From Rhizobium sp. BK251 (GTDB lineage: Bacteria; Pseudomonadota; Alphaproteobacteria; Rhizobiales; Rhizobiaceae): 64,000 nt of DNA. Within the stretch, counting starts at the first letter, position 1; every line of letters starts with the position of its first letter. This document shows, piece after piece, positions 1-8,451 of this stretch. Position numbers and translations under genes: made by a program. The notes below the pieces were generated by a model. It had not been told where the DNA came from. It did not search any database and saw nothing but the letters and a program-made list of their open reading frames with translations. The stretch lies in contig NZ_SLUQ01000005.1 in NCBI RefSeq assembly GCF_004345245.1, forward strand, positions 62,001 through 126,000, written 5' to 3'.

Positions 1-178
1 CCCCAAGGAAGGTCAGCCAGATGAAGAAGATGCGCGACAGTTCTTCCGAAGAGGTGATGCCTTCGTTGAAGGCGTAGCGCAGCACGACATTGCCGAAGAC
101 GAGCACGACCATACCCGCCAGAAGCAGTGCGATCGCGACCTTGAGGACAAGGAAGTAGAAATCGATTATGCGGGTCAT
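1..178 (-). CDS. TRAP transporter small permease, DctQ family (partial, N-terminal part)
   Basis: Translation of the minus strand from ATG at 178 begins MTRIIDFYFLVLKVAIALLL and continues through a hydrophobic helix, an RYAFNEGITSSEELSRI segment and a second helix before leaving the window. This is the DctQ pattern: short N-terminus, helix, a conserved SEE(L)SR loop, next helix. DctQ is the small membrane subunit of a TRAP carboxylate or sugar-acid importer in the inner membrane. A strong ribosome site (GGGAGGAG) lies just upstream at 181-188. The rest of the gene, and presumably the large permease, lie left of the window. It diverges from a TetR gene, which may control it. Confidence 0.75.
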   Translation of the reverse strand, partial: MTRIIDFYFLVLKVAIALLLAGMVVLVFGNVVLRYAFNEGITSSEELSRIFFIWLTFLG

Positions 179-302
179 TCGCTCCTCCCAAAGCGTGGCT
201 GCCGACTGGCAGCCGTGACCTTGCATCAGACACTCGGCACATCGTCTGGCAAGCGGTAAACCACCGCCGAACTCCTCATCCGCAATGGTGCTTTCAAAAA
301 TG

Positions 303-318
303 TACGAACTAGTTAGTA
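303..318. promoter_or_regulatory. TetR-type operator palindrome
   Basis: TACGAACTAGTTAGTA is an inverted repeat centred on AACTAGTT with one mismatched pair (306/315). It sits between the divergent TRAP gene (start 178) and the TetR gene (start 462). AT-rich palindromes with an ACTAGT core upstream of tetR genes are typical TetR-family operators. Control of both directions is inferred. Confidence 0.65.
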
Positions 319-461
319 TGTCAAGTGTTAATCTGTTGTAAGATGCGTCGGACGTGGAATATGACTGGGAGGCGCGGCTATGCAGGCGGTTGACAATGCC
401 GCCTGTCGCCATAGCTTGGACGTCTAAAATCAAGAGCTTAAAGTGTACCGTGGCGGGAGAG

Positions 462-1100
462 ATGGCGGAACGCGGCGAAAACGGCAGGAAGAACGATCCG
501 CAGCAGACGCGCGAGGATATCCTGCTCGTCGCGACGGAAGAGTTCGCAACGCACGGCCTCGCGGGCGGGCGTGTCGACGCCATCGCCGAGAAGACGCGCA
601 CCTCGAAACGAATGATCTACTATTATTTCGGCAGCAAGGAGGGGCTCTACCTTGCCGTCCTTGAGCAGTCCTACCGCAAGATCCGCTCTCTGGAAGCCGA
701 CCTGCATCTTGCCGATCTGCAGCCGGAGGAGGCGCTGCGCACGCTGATCGCGACCACCTTCGACCACGACGAGGCAAACCCTGATTTCGTCCGCCTCGTC
801 AGCATCGAGAACATCCACCACGCTGCTCACATGTTGCGATCCGAGGCGATCCGCGACCTCAATGTCTCGGTCATCGAGACGATTGCCGGCATCCTGGAGC
901 GCGGTTTCGAGGAGGGCGTCTTCCGGCGCAAGGCAGATCCGATCGACATCCATATGCTGATCAGCGCCTTCTGCTTCTTCCGCGTCTCGAACCGCTATAC
1001 CTTCGGAACGATCTTCCGGCGCGATCTCTCCGATCCCGGGACGATGGGGCGGCACCGCGGCATGATCGCGGATGCGGTGATCAGTTACCTGAAGAACTAA
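462..1100 (+). CDS. TetR family transcriptional regulator
   Basis: The protein is about 212 residues from ATG 462. The N-terminal TetR_N helix-turn-helix is clear: TREDILLVATEEFATHG, then a recognition region RTSKRMIYYYFGSKEGLY. The C-terminal half (SIENIHHAAHMLRSEAIRDL and after) resembles the RutR/YcdC-type ligand domain. The reading frame is open back to a GTG at 354, but that start has no ribosome site; 462 follows GGGAGAG and gives a normal length for the family. Divergent from a TRAP transporter gene with a palindrome between them, so it probably represses that transporter in the absence of a substrate. The inducer is unknown. Confidence 0.85.
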   Translation: MAERGENGRKNDPQQTREDILLVATEEFATHGLAGGRVDAIAEKTRTSKRMIYYYFGSKEGLYLAVLEQSYRKIRSLEADLHLADLQPEEALRTLIATTFDHDEANPDFVRLVSIENIHHAAHMLRSEAIRDLNVSVIETIAGILERGFEEGVFRRKADPIDIHMLISAFCFFRVSNRYTFGTIFRRDLSDPGTMGRHRGMIADAVISYLKN

Positions 1101-1374
1101 GCCTTCGACCCGGGGCCGTTGTACTCGAGGCGCGGCGCTGAAAAACGCGAGCGAACTTTGGCGGTCGAGTGTCTGATCCGTACATGGCCGTGACGCCGCC
1201 GCCCGCCTGAATAAGGAGACTGGTCTCGCTCATTCGCCCTGACCCCGCCGGCGTTCTCGGCTCCAGACCGCCCACTCATGAATTTTACCCATAACCTCAT
1301 GCGGATTATCCTCTCTAATCGAAATGATCCCCGCGCCGTATCTTCCTGCCATCACGATGTCTGACCGCAGGGAC

Positions 1375-1390
1375 CCTGAGCAGGCTCAGG
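1375..1390. promoter_or_regulatory. Perfect inverted repeat upstream of efflux gene
   Basis: CCTGAGC-AG-GCTCAGG is a 7-bp perfect inverted repeat with a 2-nt centre, ending 13 nt before the start at 1404. It may be an operator or a leader hairpin covering the ribosome-binding region. It is the only structured element seen in the 303-nt gap 1101-1403, which holds no supportable gene. Confidence 0.35.
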
Positions 1391-1403
1391 TGCATAAAAA
1401 CGG

Positions 1404-2714
1404 ATGCTTGGAGCGACCACGATAGACGAGACGCGCGAAGCGGAAGCCGGCGAAGCTCTGGCAGACTGCGGATTTTCGAAGAATGCGAACGAGGCGGCAG
1501 TGGCCGCGCCCGCGCAGGGCGTCGCAAGGAACGGCGCCGCGCAACACGGGTGGCGCGTTCTTTCTGTCTTGAGCGCGCTGATGGGGTTCGCGTCGATCTC
1601 GACCGACCTTTACCTTCCGGCCATGCCGGTGATGGGGCAGGAACTCGGCGCAGAGGCAGGCTCGATCGAACTCACGGTGTCGGGATTCCTCGTCGGCTTC
1701 AGTCTGGGGCAATTGATCTGGGGGCCGGTCGGTGACCGCTACGGCCGTCGTCTGCCGATCGCCATTGGTCTTGTCCTCTTCATCATCGGATCGGCAGGCT
1801 GCGCCATGTCGGGGAGTGCCGAGGCGATGGTCGGCTGGCGCATCGTGCAGGCGGTCGGCGCCTGTGCCGGCGTCGTGCTGTCGCGGGCGATGGTGCGCGA
1901 CCTCTATGCGGGCAATCGTGCGGCGCAGATGCTATCGACACTGATGACGGTAATGGCGATCGCGCCTCTGCTTGGCCCGATCGTCGGTGGCCAGATCCTG
2001 GCCTTTGCCGGATGGCGGGCGATCTTCTGGACATTGGTGGTCATCGGCCTGCTGACCCTTGCCGCACTTTTCAGCTTGCCCGAGACGCTGCCTGCCGAAC
2101 GGAGGAATCCGGAGCCTCTCGGCCGCTCGCTGGTCGGCTACCGCAAGCTCCTCTCTCATCGGCGCCTGCTCGGCTATGCTGGTGCCGGCGGCTTCTTCTA
2201 TGCGGGGATCTTTGCCTATATCGCGGGCACGCCGTCTGCCTACATCACCTATCATCATGTGCCCGCCGGGCTCTATGGCCTGCTTTTCGCAGTCGGCATC
2301 GTCGGCATCATGATGACGAACGTCGTCAATTCCCGCCTGGTGATGCGTTTCGGAAGCGAGCGACTATTGTCGTATGGCACATCAGGCGCTGCCTTGTCGG
2401 GCATCATTCTCGCCGGCGCTGCCTGGACGGACTGGGGCGGGCTTTGGGGTCTGGCTGTGCCGCTTTTTCTCTTCGTCTCGTGGTCCGGCCTGATCGTCGC
2501 CAATTCCATCGCCGGCGCACTTGCCGACTTTCCGGAACGCGCCGGTGCGGTGTCCGCGCTCGTGGGAGCGATGCATTATGGAAGCGGCATATTCGGCTCG
2601 GCGCTCGTCGGCGCCTTCGCCGACGGCACGCCATGGCCGATGGCCTGCGTCATCGCGATCGCCGGCCTTGGAAGTTTTCTTTGTGCCAGACTGGTCCCGG
2701 CCGCATCGCGATAG
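1404..2714 (+). CDS. Bcr/CflA family multidrug efflux MFS transporter
   Basis: A 436-residue protein with the 12-helix drug:H+ antiporter (DHA1) plan. After a polar N-terminal extension of about 50 residues come the family marks: STDLYLPAMPVMGQELG at the end of helix 1, GFSLGQLIWGPVGDRYGRR (motif A between helices 2 and 3) and GACAGVVLSRAMVRDLY (helix 4 and its loop). It should export drugs or small metabolites across the inner membrane. The 50-residue N-terminal extension is longer than usual; an internal start such as ATG 1581 would cut into helix 1, so a start close to 1404 is kept, but the ribosome site is weak. It stands alone and is convergent with the amine oxidase 10 nt downstream. 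Confidence 0.8.
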   Translation: MLGATTIDETREAEAGEALADCGFSKNANEAAVAAPAQGVARNGAAQHGWRVLSVLSALMGFASISTDLYLPAMPVMGQELGAEAGSIELTVSGFLVGFSLGQLIWGPVGDRYGRRLPIAIGLVLFIIGSAGCAMSGSAEAMVGWRIVQAVGACAGVVLSRAMVRDLYAGNRAAQMLSTLMTVMAIAPLLGPIVGGQILAFAGWRAIFWTLVVIGLLTLAALFSLPETLPAERRNPEPLGRSLVGYRKLLSHRRLLGYAGAGGFFYAGIFAYIAGTPSAYITYHHVPAGLYGLLFAVGIVGIMMTNVVNSRLVMRFGSERLLSYGTSGAALSGIILAGAAWTDWGGLWGLAVPLFLFVSWSGLIVANSIAGALADFPERAGAVSALVGAMHYGSGIFGSALVGAFADGTPWPMACVIAIAGLGSFLCARLVPAASR

Positions 2715-2724
2715 ATCGGCACTA

Positions 2725-3969
2725 TCACCTCGACATCGGCAACAGCGCGTGCATCGCCTCTTCCGCGGCCCGCACCCCGCTTTGATAAGCGCCATGCGCC
2801 GTCGAGAAGTCGCTTCGGTGCGTTGCCTCGCCTGCGAAGAACAGTCGATCGTCGAAGGGTCGCGCCAGAGCAATGCGCGCATCGGCCTGGCCCGGAAGGG
2901 CATGGCTGTAGCCGCCGCCAATCGATGGCACGCGTCGCCACTCGGAGGCGGCAAGCGGGCGAAGATATTCACGCACCGATGAGCCGAAGAGCGCGGCGAG
3001 CTGATCGACCGCCCGCGCAAATGCGGCGTCCTTGCCGTCGGCCACGGCGGATCGGGCGCCCGCGCCACCCAGGAAACATTCGATCAGCGGCGATCCCAGC
3101 GGCCGGATATAGTAGGTGCCCGTCTCGGGATCGTGGGGATTGCCAAAGACGTGGCTTTCGGGGACGAAGGGGCTGTCGCCGACGATCTCGAGGAAGATCT
3201 TTTCGTTGGCGCCAAGGGGCAGGCGGGCCGCGGCGTCGCGCCACGGCTCCAGCGCCGACGGCCACGCAATCGTGTCGCCCGAAAGCACATTGGTCGATAC
3301 CGTCAAAATCACGGCGCGAGGCTGAAGCGGGCCACGCGAGGTCTGGAGCTCGATGCCGGTGCCGCCAAGCGCGAGGGATCTGAGCGGCGTGTCGAGATGA
3401 ACTTCGACATTGCCCGGAAGGCTCGACGCGATCAGCGTTCCATAGCCGGCCGGCACGCGCCAGTTGGTTGCGGTAGAGGCGGCGTCGTAGGCGACATAGT
3501 CCTTGGCCGAGATGCGCTCCAGCTCGTCTCCGCTGATGAAGCCGCTCAGGGCCTGCAGATAGGGGGTCCACGAGCCGTTCGGCTCCAACGCGTCCGAAGC
3601 GCGATCGCTCGCGGGCGGATTCGTGGCGAGCCGTTCGCTCCATTCGGCAAAGGCTTGGTGGGCGGCGTCCTGTTCCTCCCTTGAAAAGCCGAGCTCGCGG
3701 AACTGCCGCGACCAGGCGCTGGGTCTCCGCTCGACTGCAAATCCCGATTCCTCGGCAATGCGTGTCCACGGGTTGCGATCCGCCGAGTGAAGCCAGGCGC
3801 AGCCGAGGTCGACGGTGCCCACCGGTGTCTTGAAGGTCCATGCGCGGCCGCCGATACGCGGCAGGGATTCGATCATCAGGATCGACAGGCCGCTTCCGGC
3901 GAGACGCCGTGCAGCGCCGATGCCGGCAGCACCCGCGCCAATGATAACGATGTCTGGTTCTGGGGTCAT
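2725..3969 (-). CDS. FAD-dependent amine oxidase (flavin monoamine oxidase family)
   Basis: A 414-residue protein. It starts with a dinucleotide-binding motif DIVIIGAGAAGIGAARRL, followed by the acidic residue closing the fold (MIESLPRIGGRAWT, with the GGRAWT loop of the amine-oxidase group) and GCAWLH. The C-terminal FAD motif LFFAGEATHRSDFSTAHGAY is intact. The family oxidises primary or secondary amines to imines with release of H2O2; the substrate cannot be read from the sequence. No signal peptide is seen, so it is probably cytosolic. It lies 142 nt downstream of the LacI gene on the same strand, and no link between the two is evident. Confidence 0.8.
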   Translation of the reverse strand: MTPEPDIVIIGAGAAGIGAARRLAGSGLSILMIESLPRIGGRAWTFKTPVGTVDLGCAWLHSADRNPWTRIAEESGFAVERRPSAWSRQFRELGFSREEQDAAHQAFAEWSERLATNPPASDRASDALEPNGSWTPYLQALSGFISGDELERISAKDYVAYDAASTATNWRVPAGYGTLIASSLPGNVEVHLDTPLRSLALGGTGIELQTSRGPLQPRAVILTVSTNVLSGDTIAWPSALEPWRDAAARLPLGANEKIFLEIVGDSPFVPESHVFGNPHDPETGTYYIRPLGSPLIECFLGGAGARSAVADGKDAAFARAVDQLAALFGSSVREYLRPLAASEWRRVPSIGGGYSHALPGQADARIALARPFDDRLFFAGEATHRSDFSTAHGAYQSGVRAAEEAMHALLPMSR

Positions 3970-4111
3970 TCTGGGAACACGGAACTGATGCGGTCAGGCA
4001 TCATGCGCAGTCCCGGGACGCCGCGCAAGCGAGGCAAGCCTGCACAGGCGATCAAATCGTCGCATGGCAGACCGCAACCCCGTTGTCGCGGCAAGCTCTC
4101 GATGGCCTCGA

Positions 4112-5113
4112 TCAAGCACCGGATGAGCGGCGCACGACGAGGCTGCAGGGAAGCCTCGTGATCCCGCCGGGGATGTCTTCCCCCTTCGAAAGGCCGAGTA
4201 TCGCCAGGCCGGCGCGTCTGCCGAGCTCCTTGAGTTCCATGTCGATGGTGGTGAGCGGCGGGCGGGTCTGTTTCGCGATCACTTCCCAGTTGTCGAAACC
4301 GACGACGGCGACATCGTCCGGCACGGCGATGTTCAAGTCGCGGAGCCGGTCGATGACGCCGCGGGCGATTTCGTCATTGCCGCAGAAGATGGCATCGGGC
4401 CCCTCGCCGGCACGGGAAAAGACCGTGTCGACCGCCTCATGGCCCCATTCCTCGGTCCAGTCGCCGTAGAGCACCTCCGCGCCTCCACCGCAGCTCTCCC
4501 GATAGGCGGCCGCCCTGATGCGCACTGCGAGATAGTCTTCCGGGCCGGTGATATGCAGGATCCGCGAGCGGCCAAGTTCTTTCAGGTGATCGACAGCGAG
4601 GCGCGCGCCCTGCGCGTCGTCCGGAAAGAAGCTGATGTTGTCGGCCGGGCCCTCCGCAAAGACATAGACGACGGGGATCGGCAGCTTGGAAAGCTCGACC
4701 GGTGGCTTCAGGTCCAGGCGGGTCGCGGTGAAGATGATGCCGTCGACCTGCCGGTCCATGAGCGCCTCGATGTGCAGGCGCGCCAGGCGCGGGTCGTTGT
4801 TGGTTGCGCAGAGAAAGACGGAAAGCCCGTGGTCGACGAGCGCCTCCGAAACGCCGGCAGCCATCGGCAGGGTCAGCCTGCCATAGGTGTCGTTCGTCAG
4901 CATGCCGATTGCATGGCTGCGCTTGGTCAACAGTCCGCGGGCAAGCGCGTTGGGGCGAAAGCCAATCTCCTCTGCCACACGTTTTACGCGATCTCGCGTT
5001 TCGGCATTCGTGCGCCCCGTTCCGTTCAGCGCGTTCGAGGCCGTCGAAATGCTGACGCCGGCCGCCTTGGCCACGTCGTGAATCGTCCGCCTGCGGGTGT
5101 CCTTCTCTACCAA
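4112..5113 (-). CDS. LacI family transcriptional regulator
   Basis: A 333-residue repressor with the standard plan: N-terminal helix-turn-helix TIHDVAKAAGVSISTASNAL with hinge helix RPNALARGL, then a periplasmic-binding-like effector domain ending SLVVRRSSGA. Divergent from the sugar ABC importer that begins at 5295, with two LacI-type operators in the shared promoter (5136-5184). It very probably represses itself and the importer, with a pentose or oligosaccharide as inducer. Start at 5113 (ATG) gives the helix-turn-helix about 10 residues into the protein, as usual for the family. Confidence 0.9.
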   Translation of the reverse strand: MVEKDTRRRTIHDVAKAAGVSISTASNALNGTGRTNAETRDRVKRVAEEIGFRPNALARGLLTKRSHAIGMLTNDTYGRLTLPMAAGVSEALVDHGLSVFLCATNNDPRLARLHIEALMDRQVDGIIFTATRLDLKPPVELSKLPIPVVYVFAEGPADNISFFPDDAQGARLAVDHLKELGRSRILHITGPEDYLAVRIRAAAYRESCGGGAEVLYGDWTEEWGHEAVDTVFSRAGEGPDAIFCGNDEIARGVIDRLRDLNIAVPDDVAVVGFDNWEVIAKQTRPPLTTIDMELKELGRRAGLAILGLSKGEDIPGGITRLPCSLVVRRSSGA

Positions 5114-5135
5114 AATTGCTTGCCTCTTCCGATCG

Positions 5136-5184
5136 TGCTAAAACCTTTTAGCAGAAAAAATCGTGATGTTAAAAGGTTTTATCA
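5136..5184. promoter_or_regulatory. Two LacI-type operators, centres 31 bp apart
   Basis: TGCTAAAACCTTTTAGCA (5136-5153) has perfect 8-bp arms. TGTTAAAAGGTTTTATCA (5167-5184) repeats the pattern, with a mismatched pair two bases inside the ends. The shared pattern is TGnTAAAA-SS-TTTTAnCA, a symmetric 18-bp site of the form LacI/GalR proteins bind. Both lie between the lacI start (5113) and the binding-protein gene (5295). The 31-bp spacing is about three helical turns, so two dimers could sit on the same DNA face. Confidence 0.8.
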
Positions 5185-5212
5185 GATTCCTTCGAAAATG
5201 CTGCGCACATAG

Positions 5213-5238
5213 TGTCGACAACTAAAAAATTGTCGACT
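5213..5238. promoter_or_regulatory. Two TGTCGACA-type sites (candidate GntR operators)
   Basis: TGTCGACA at 5213-5220 is a perfect palindrome; TGTCGACT at 5231-5238 differs by one base. They lie 18 bp apart, immediately upstream of the ABC importer gene. The same palindrome recurs at 6598, 12527 and 14687 beside functionally linked genes. The form TTGT-CG-ACAA agrees with the TnGTnnnACnA-like sites of FadR/FCD-type GntR regulators; assignment to the GntR gene at 12638 is inferred. Confidence 0.5.
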
Positions 5239-5294
5239 AACGTTTCTGTCACGCCACCGGGAGGTTGTTGGCGGCAAAGAAAAGGGGAACGTTC

Positions 5295-6542
5295 ATGATC
5301 AATTTAAAGTTGACGCTTGCTGCGGTCACGCTTCTGGCCAGCACGACGCTTGCCAATGCCGAAGAAGTCACGCTTTGGGTCCGCACTTCGTCCGGTGCCG
5401 TGCTCCAGGGTCTGGCCGACAAGTACAACGCATCGCATTCCGACAAGGTCAACGTGACCCAGATCACCGCTGAGCAGATGGTGCCGAAGCTCGGTGCTGC
5501 GCTTGCCGGTGGTGCGGCGCCGGATGGCGCAGTCCTCGACCTCATCTATCTTCCAACCTTCGCCGCGGCTGATGGCCTCGAGGATATCACCGATTTCGTC
5601 AAGGGCCTGCCCTATTCCTCGGCCCTCAGCCCCTCCCATATCCGCCTCGCCACCTATGACGGCAAGATTTATGGCGTGCCGGCGCTGCCCGACGCATCGA
5701 TCATCGCCTACAATACCGACCTCTTCACCAAGGCCGGCCTCGACCCCAACAAGGCGCCTGCCTCGATCGAAGAGATTGCCGCCGATGCCAAGAAGATCGC
5801 CGCGCTCGGCAACGAGACCTACGGCTTCTACTTCGTGGCGAACTCCGGCAGCTGGCTGATCTACGACTTCCTGCCTCATCTCTGGGCCGCCGATGCCGAT
5901 GTCCTCAGCGATGATGGCCGCACGGCAACCGTCGACACGCCGGCGCTCCGGGAAACCCTCTCCGCTTATCGCGACATGTGGAAGGGCGGCGCTATCCACC
6001 CGACGTCGCGCTCGGGCAACGGCAACAATGCGGTTGAGGCCTTCGCCTCCGGCAAGGTCGGCATCCTGATGACCGGTTCCTACATCGTGAACCTGCTCAC
6101 CAGCAAATATCCGGACGTCAAGTTCAATGTCGCGCCGATCCCCGGCCCGAAGGGCGGTGAATCGAGCTTTGCCGGCGGCGATACGCTGTCCCTCATCAAG
6201 GGCATCAGCGAGGAGAAGAAGAAGGTCGCGCTCGACTTCGTCGACTTCTACATGCAGCCCGAACAGCAGGTCTATATCACGCAGGAATCGGGCATGCCCT
6301 CGCGCACCGACCTTGCCAAGGAAGCCTATGCAAAGTTCGATCCGCGCAACCTCGTCGCCTACGACATCCTGGCAAAGGCGCGCACGCCCTATACCTTCTC
6401 GTCGGATGAGCTTTTCGTCAGCCGCACCGGCCCCTTCCTCAATCTGATCCAGGGCACGATCTTCGGCGACGATGTCGACGGAACCATCGCCAAGACGCAG
6501 GAGGATTTCACCCGCATTCTCGAGCGGACGAATCCGAACTGA
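5295..6542 (+). CDS. ABC sugar transporter, extracellular solute-binding protein (family 1)
   Basis: A 415-residue periplasmic protein. The N-terminus MINLKLTLAAVTLLASTTLA followed by NAEE is a classic Sec signal peptide. The mature part (VTLWVRTSSGAVLQGLADKY, VPALPDASIIAYNTDLFTKA, GKVGILMTGSYIVN) is typical of family 1 binding proteins of CUT1 oligosaccharide importers. ATG 5295 is chosen because AAGGGGAA lies 7 nt upstream and it exposes the signal peptide; the frame is open to 5265. First gene of the importer/GH127 operon, behind both LacI-type and TGTCGACA-type sites. Ligand inferred to be an arabinose-containing oligosaccharide or glycopeptide, from the neighbouring GH127. Confidence 0.9.
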   Translation: MINLKLTLAAVTLLASTTLANAEEVTLWVRTSSGAVLQGLADKYNASHSDKVNVTQITAEQMVPKLGAALAGGAAPDGAVLDLIYLPTFAAADGLEDITDFVKGLPYSSALSPSHIRLATYDGKIYGVPALPDASIIAYNTDLFTKAGLDPNKAPASIEEIAADAKKIAALGNETYGFYFVANSGSWLIYDFLPHLWAADADVLSDDGRTATVDTPALRETLSAYRDMWKGGAIHPTSRSGNGNNAVEAFASGKVGILMTGSYIVNLLTSKYPDVKFNVAPIPGPKGGESSFAGGDTLSLIKGISEEKKKVALDFVDFYMQPEQQVYITQESGMPSRTDLAKEAYAKFDPRNLVAYDILAKARTPYTFSSDELFVSRTGPFLNLIQGTIFGDDVDGTIAKTQEDFTRILERTNPN

Positions 6543-6597
6543 GCCTCGGCCGTGAATGCAACGGGGCGCGGCGAGCGCGCCCCGTTGCCACCGGATA

Positions 6598-6605
6598 TGT
6601 CGACA
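6598..6605. promoter_or_regulatory. TGTCGACA palindrome between binding-protein and permease genes
   Basis: A perfect TGTCGACA copy in the 88-nt gap between the binding-protein stop (6542) and the permease GTG start (6631). Same element as at 5213, 12527 and 14687. It may be an internal operator that tunes permease expression. On its own an 8-bp match is weak evidence. Confidence 0.4.
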
Positions 6606-6630
6606 AACAAGCATCAAGGGGAGCGGTGCC

Positions 6631-7554
6631 GTGAATTTCTCGGTGCGTCGCAGCCAGGCGACTGCAATCTCCGGCGGAGAGCCTGAGCCGAAAGGATGGC
6701 TCGGCCTCGCATTCATCCTGCCGGGCTTCCTGTTCATCGTCGTGCTCTTCCTCGTGCCACTCGTGATGACGGTCTGGATGAGCTTCTATAACTGGCCGCT
6801 TCTCGGCCGTACCAAGTTCGTCGGGCTTGCCAATTACGCAGAGCTCGTCAACGACACCCAGCTTTGGCATTCGCTGGGATTCACGATGCTGTACACCGTG
6901 CTGGTTACGGCGGCGATTTTCCTTGTAGCCTTTCCGCTGGCATTGCTGGTCGACCGGCCGCTGCGCATCGCGGGTTTCTTCCGCACCATCTATTTCATGC
7001 CGGTCGTCATCGGCTTCGGCGCGGCATCGACGCTCTGGATGTGGCTTCTCAATCCGGACAGCGGCGTCTTCGCGCAGATCCTGCGCGGCAGCGGGTTGAT
7101 CGACAGCGCACCGCGGCCGCTCGAAAGCTTCTGGCCGGCGCTCGCCGTCGTCATCCTGATGGTCGTCTGGAAGACGGCGGGCTTCACCATGATCATCCTG
7201 CTCACCGGCCTGCAGAGCATTTCGAACGATGTCATCGAGGCGGCCAAGATCGATGGCGCCAATGTCTGGAGCCGCTTCCGGCGGATCACGCTGCCGCTGA
7301 TGCGCAATTCGGTAGTGCTGGCGCTGGTGCTGAACGTTACCTCGTCCATGCTTGCCTTCGACCAGTTCTTCATCATCACCCAAGGTGGCCCGTCGAACAG
7401 TACGATCTCGGCGGTGTTCTCGATCTATCTCGCCTCGTTTTCGTCTTACCGCCTGGGCTATGGCTCGGCGATCTCCTTTGCGCTGCTTGTCGTGCTGGTG
7501 GCGATTAGCACCATCCAGTTCGTCTTCCTGCGCCAGCGTCCGGAGGAGGGCTGA
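6631..7554 (+). CDS. ABC sugar transporter permease (MalF/UgpA type)
   Basis: A 307-residue inner-membrane protein from GTG 6631, which has AAGGGGAG 7 nt upstream; the frame stays open to 6556 but without a ribosome site. Six helices follow a polar N-terminus: GLAFILPGFLFIVVLFLVPL is the first. The EAA loop that docks on the ATPase reads VIEAAKIDGANVWSRFRRIT. A binding-protein-dependent transport permease of the CUT1 class, pairing with the gene that starts at 7554. Confidence 0.9.
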   Translation: MNFSVRRSQATAISGGEPEPKGWLGLAFILPGFLFIVVLFLVPLVMTVWMSFYNWPLLGRTKFVGLANYAELVNDTQLWHSLGFTMLYTVLVTAAIFLVAFPLALLVDRPLRIAGFFRTIYFMPVVIGFGAASTLWMWLLNPDSGVFAQILRGSGLIDSAPRPLESFWPALAVVILMVVWKTAGFTMIILLTGLQSISNDVIEAAKIDGANVWSRFRRITLPLMRNSVVLALVLNVTSSMLAFDQFFIITQGGPSNSTISAVFSIYLASFSSYRLGYGSAISFALLVVLVAISTIQFVFLRQRPEEG

Positions 7555-8423
7555 TGGACCGCTTGAACTATAATCTTGCACCCAAGCCGATGAGCGAGCG
7601 GCTCGGCTTTCTCGCCTTTGTGCTGACGGCGCTCGTCTTTGCCGTCTTCTTCGTGATGCCGATCGTCTGGTCCTTCGCGAATTCCTTCAAGCCGGCCGCG
7701 GCTGCGCTCGCCAATCCGGCCGCCTTGTTCTCCAAGACCTTCTCGCTGGAAAACTACCGCCGCCTCGAGCATGTCGGCGCCGGCTGGTATGTCTACGCCG
7801 GCAATTCGGTGCTGATTGCAGTCGGAACCGTGCTGTTGACGGTGCTGGTTTCGGTGCCCGCGGGATACGGCTTCTCGAAGTTCCGTTTTCCCGGCCAGTC
7901 GCTCCTCTTCGTGCTGATCATGGCGACGATGATGATCCCGTTTCAGTCGATCCTCACGCCGCTCTTCCTGATCCTGAAGGTGTTCCGGCTGCAGAACAAT
8001 CTCTTCGGGCTGGTGCTGATCTATGTGACCTTTCAGCTCCCCTTCTCTGTCTTCATGATGCGCAATGCCTTCGATGCGGTGCCCAAGGCGTTGATCGAGG
8101 CGGCGAGAATCGATGGGGCATCGCAGGCGACGATCCTGCGGCGGATCATGCTGCCGATCGCGCTGCCGGGCGTCGCGACGGTCGCCATGTTCGCCTTCCT
8201 GAATTCCTGGAACGAATTCCTGGCGGCGCTGATCTTTCTCTCCGACCAGAACAAGTTCACCCTGCCGATCATGCTCGTTAATGTCTCCTCGGGCATCTAC
8301 GGCATCATCGATTGGGGCGCGCTGCAGGCCGGCATTGCCGTGACCATGGTCCCCTGCATCCTGCTCTTCCTTCTCTTGCAACGATACTACGTGCGCGGCT
8401 TGACGGCCGGTGCGGTGAAATAG
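7554..8423 (+). CDS. ABC sugar transporter permease (MalG/UgpE type)
   Basis: A 289-residue partner permease whose ATG overlaps the stop codon of the preceding permease (TGATG), so the two are translationally coupled. It has six helices and an EAA loop (KALIEAARIDGASQATILRR). WNEFLAALIFLSDQNKFTLP near the C-terminus is characteristic of MalG-type subunits. It forms the second half of the membrane channel of the importer. Confidence 0.9.
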   Translation: MDRLNYNLAPKPMSERLGFLAFVLTALVFAVFFVMPIVWSFANSFKPAAAALANPAALFSKTFSLENYRRLEHVGAGWYVYAGNSVLIAVGTVLLTVLVSVPAGYGFSKFRFPGQSLLFVLIMATMMIPFQSILTPLFLILKVFRLQNNLFGLVLIYVTFQLPFSVFMMRNAFDAVPKALIEAARIDGASQATILRRIMLPIALPGVATVAMFAFLNSWNEFLAALIFLSDQNKFTLPIMLVNVSSGIYGIIDWGALQAGIAVTMVPCILLFLLLQRYYVRGLTAGAVK

Positions 8424-8451
8424 CAGCGGCCAGCCCGCTCAAGGAGTTCTC

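Noticed and set aside
354..461. N-terminal extension of the TetR protein starting at 354
   Set aside because: No ribosome site at the GTG, and the added 36 residues do not resemble TetR N-termini.
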